A stretch of DNA of 64,000 nt, taken from the NCBI RefSeq assembly GCF_900497695.1, contig NZ_UIDD01000007.1, forward strand, positions 310,001 through 374,000. Reading direction: 5' to 3'. Origin of the DNA: Pseudomonas wadenswilerensis (GTDB lineage: Bacteria > Pseudomonadota > Gammaproteobacteria > Pseudomonadales > Pseudomonadaceae). Positions 62,680-64,000 of the stretch are shown here, piece by piece (the first letter of the stretch is position 1; each line of letters opens with the position of its first letter). The notes under the pieces are model-generated. The model made no database searches. It was given only the letters and a program-made list of their open reading frames with translations, and had not been told where the DNA came from. Position numbers and translations under genes: made by a program.

Positions 62680-63555
62680 ATGAAACCTGAATCGGCCAAC
62701 CCGCCATTTCTGCTGTGGTTCGATCGCACCCGGGATCGATCGGCCGAGGCGTTGGTCGCGCATTTTCGCCCGACCTGTGAATGCCGTATCGCCAAGAACG
62801 CCTCGTTGTCCGAGCTTGCGGCGGAGCGCCAGCCAGACATGGTCTGCATTCACTATGACCGCCCCGACATGCCTGGCCTCAACCTGCTGCTGGAGATCAA
62901 GCACAAGTCCCCCTCGATACCGATCGCCATGTTCACCGTACAGCACTCCGAGGAGCTTGCCGTATGGGCCATGCGCTCGCGTGTCTGGGAGTACATCGTG
63001 CTGCCCCTGTGCAATAGCGAAAAAAGCCGCTTTCTGCACGCACTGCAGCAACTCTGCGAACTGCGCCGCAGCACTCACATTCATGCCAAGAAGCCACTGA
63101 TCGAACATGGCCCGTCGCTGCCGGACAGCATCCGGCTGACCGCAGAACACCACAAGCACCAGGCGCTCAGTAACGTATTGCTCTACATCGACCAGCACTT
63201 ACGCGACAGCATCGACCAGAAAGAACTGGCAAAGCGCTGCGGCATGACCACCTTTCGCTTCAGCCGCCTGTTCAAGGAAGTCAATGGCGTGGGGTTCATG
63301 GAGTACATCCTGAGCAAACGGATGGACTTTGCCAGGGAGCTGCTCGACAACAGCCAGATGCCCATCACCAGCATCGGTTACGAAGTCGGGTTCAAGGACC
63401 CTTCCTATTTTGCCCGTGCCTTCAAGCAATTCGTCGGGTGTACACCCAGCGAGTATCGGCAGCTCCCTCGAGCTGAAAGCTCCGGAGCAGAATCGACTTC
63501 AACGGAAGCACTCTCGGAGGTCGTCGAAAGCCTGCGACTGGGTGCCAACCGCTGA
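62680..63555 (+). CDS. AraC-type regulator with a degenerate receiver domain
   Basis: 291 residues from the ATG at 62680. The N-terminal 120 residues resemble a receiver (QPDMVCIHYDRPDMPGLNLL), but H58 stands where the phospho-acceptor Asp should be. The C-terminal domain has both AraC HTH units (AKRCGMTTFRFSRLFKEV; ITSIGYEVGFKDPSYFARAF). Divergent from flp2, hence the likely regulator of the Tad locus. Confidence 0.85.
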   Translation: MKPESANPPFLLWFDRTRDRSAEALVAHFRPTCECRIAKNASLSELAAERQPDMVCIHYDRPDMPGLNLLLEIKHKSPSIPIAMFTVQHSEELAVWAMRSRVWEYIVLPLCNSEKSRFLHALQQLCELRRSTHIHAKKPLIEHGPSLPDSIRLTAEHHKHQALSNVLLYIDQHLRDSIDQKELAKRCGMTTFRFSRLFKEVNGVGFMEYILSKRMDFARELLDNSQMPITSIGYEVGFKDPSYFARAFKQFVGCTPSEYRQLPRAESSGAESTSTEALSEVVESLRLGANR

Positions 63556-63712
63556 CGGATGGCTACGTGCCATTAGCCCATTTGTGCTAATCGACCCCCC
63601 TCCTCCCTGGCGCTATATTCCTCGGCAACCCCAGTGTTCCCCAACGCCGTGATGATGCGGCGTGAGGGATCGTTGTGCCCGTAAAACAGAACAACACCAA
63701 GGAAGATGCACC

Positions 63713-64000
63713 ATGAAACCAGCATTCACCAAGATCACCCTGCTCAGCGCCCTGCTGGTCGCCCTTGCCGGTTGCCAGACCATGAAACCCAACGAAGACC
63801 GTCTCAAGTCCACTGCGCAGACCACCATCGGCGAGCCGGTGACCAGGATTTCCAACGTGCGCAGCGACCATAGCTCCACCTATTACATCGCCAGCACCGC
63901 TTCGGGTGACTACAACTGCGAGCTGCCAAGCGGCGTCATGATCGGGATCGCCTCCATGGGTATGGGCATGAGCGCGCATTGCTACAACAAGAACAGTGGC
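63713..64000 (+). CDS. Lipoprotein, 3' end outside window
   Basis: AAGGAAG precedes the ATG. The lipobox is LAGC (18-21 region, LLVALAGCQTM). The visible part has ASTASGDYNCELPSG and a Met/Gly-rich segment (IASMGMGMSAHC). The gene runs off the end of the window, so length and family are unknown. Confidence 0.75.
   Translation, partial: MKPAFTKITLLSALLVALAGCQTMKPNEDRLKSTAQTTIGEPVTRISNVRSDHSSTYYIASTASGDYNCELPSGVMIGIASMGMGMSAHCYNKNSG

Overview
The window looks like a chromosomal segment of a Pseudomonas from the P. fluorescens lineage. The reasons are a REP-like repeat of the pseudomonad type, ANR/FNR-type boxes, a Tad pilus locus with duplicated Flp pilins, a two-partner secretion pair, and overall codon use. 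No rRNA, tRNA or CRISPR array was seen. The assignment is inference from gene content, not from a marker gene.

Layout. 1-6.1 kb: two related membrane proteins, a ferric-reductase-like flavocytochrome with an ANR box, a coupled methyltransferase-LysE pair, an exported cyclase-family protein and a small Cys-rich exported protein. 6.1-8.9 kb: two IS3-family elements, the first apparently inside a REP sequence, the second within a second pair of inverted IS ends. 9.1-10.3 kb: a BigR/SqrR-like repressor overlapping two YeeE/YedE transporter halves. 10.4-20.0 kb: a low-oxygen/stress island with an ANR-like regulator, two tandem Usp proteins, two paralogous GNAT acetyltransferases, a zinc alcohol dehydrogenase, an MBL/beta-CASP protein, an Hsp20-like protein and membrane proteins. 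Five ANR-type boxes lie 71-88 bp upstream of five start codons. 20.1-26.4 kb: a tightly coupled seven-gene operon (thermostable-hemolysin-like protein, adenylating enzyme, haem-oxygenase-like diiron protein, SDR, TPR lipo/periplasmic protein, response regulator, sensor kinase) that resembles an uncharacterised lipid-modification pathway with its own two-component system. 27.9-34.7 kb: TpsB/TpsA two-partner secretion with no C-terminal toxin. 35.2-46.5 kb: a decayed accessory island with IS debris, a YefM/YoeB pair, fragments of an SMC-like ATPase and a UvrD-like helicase, a Sir2 deacylase, an XRE regulator, a frameshifted gene, and an integrase joined head-to-head to a large gene that lacks an obvious 5' end. 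46.6-49.0 kb: a serine beta-lactamase-like hydrolase divergent from a LysR regulator. 49.3-63.6 kb: a complete Tad pilus locus (rcpA, tadD, DUF3613 on +; tadC back to two flp genes on -) with an extra AAA ATPase and an AraC-type regulator divergent from the second pilin. The window ends inside a lipoprotein gene.

Most likely undescribed system: the seven-gene operon at 20.1-26.4 kb. Second candidates are the ANR-linked acetyltransferase/Usp island and the shared element upstream of the two flp genes. All functional statements rest on motif recognition by eye; no database search was run.
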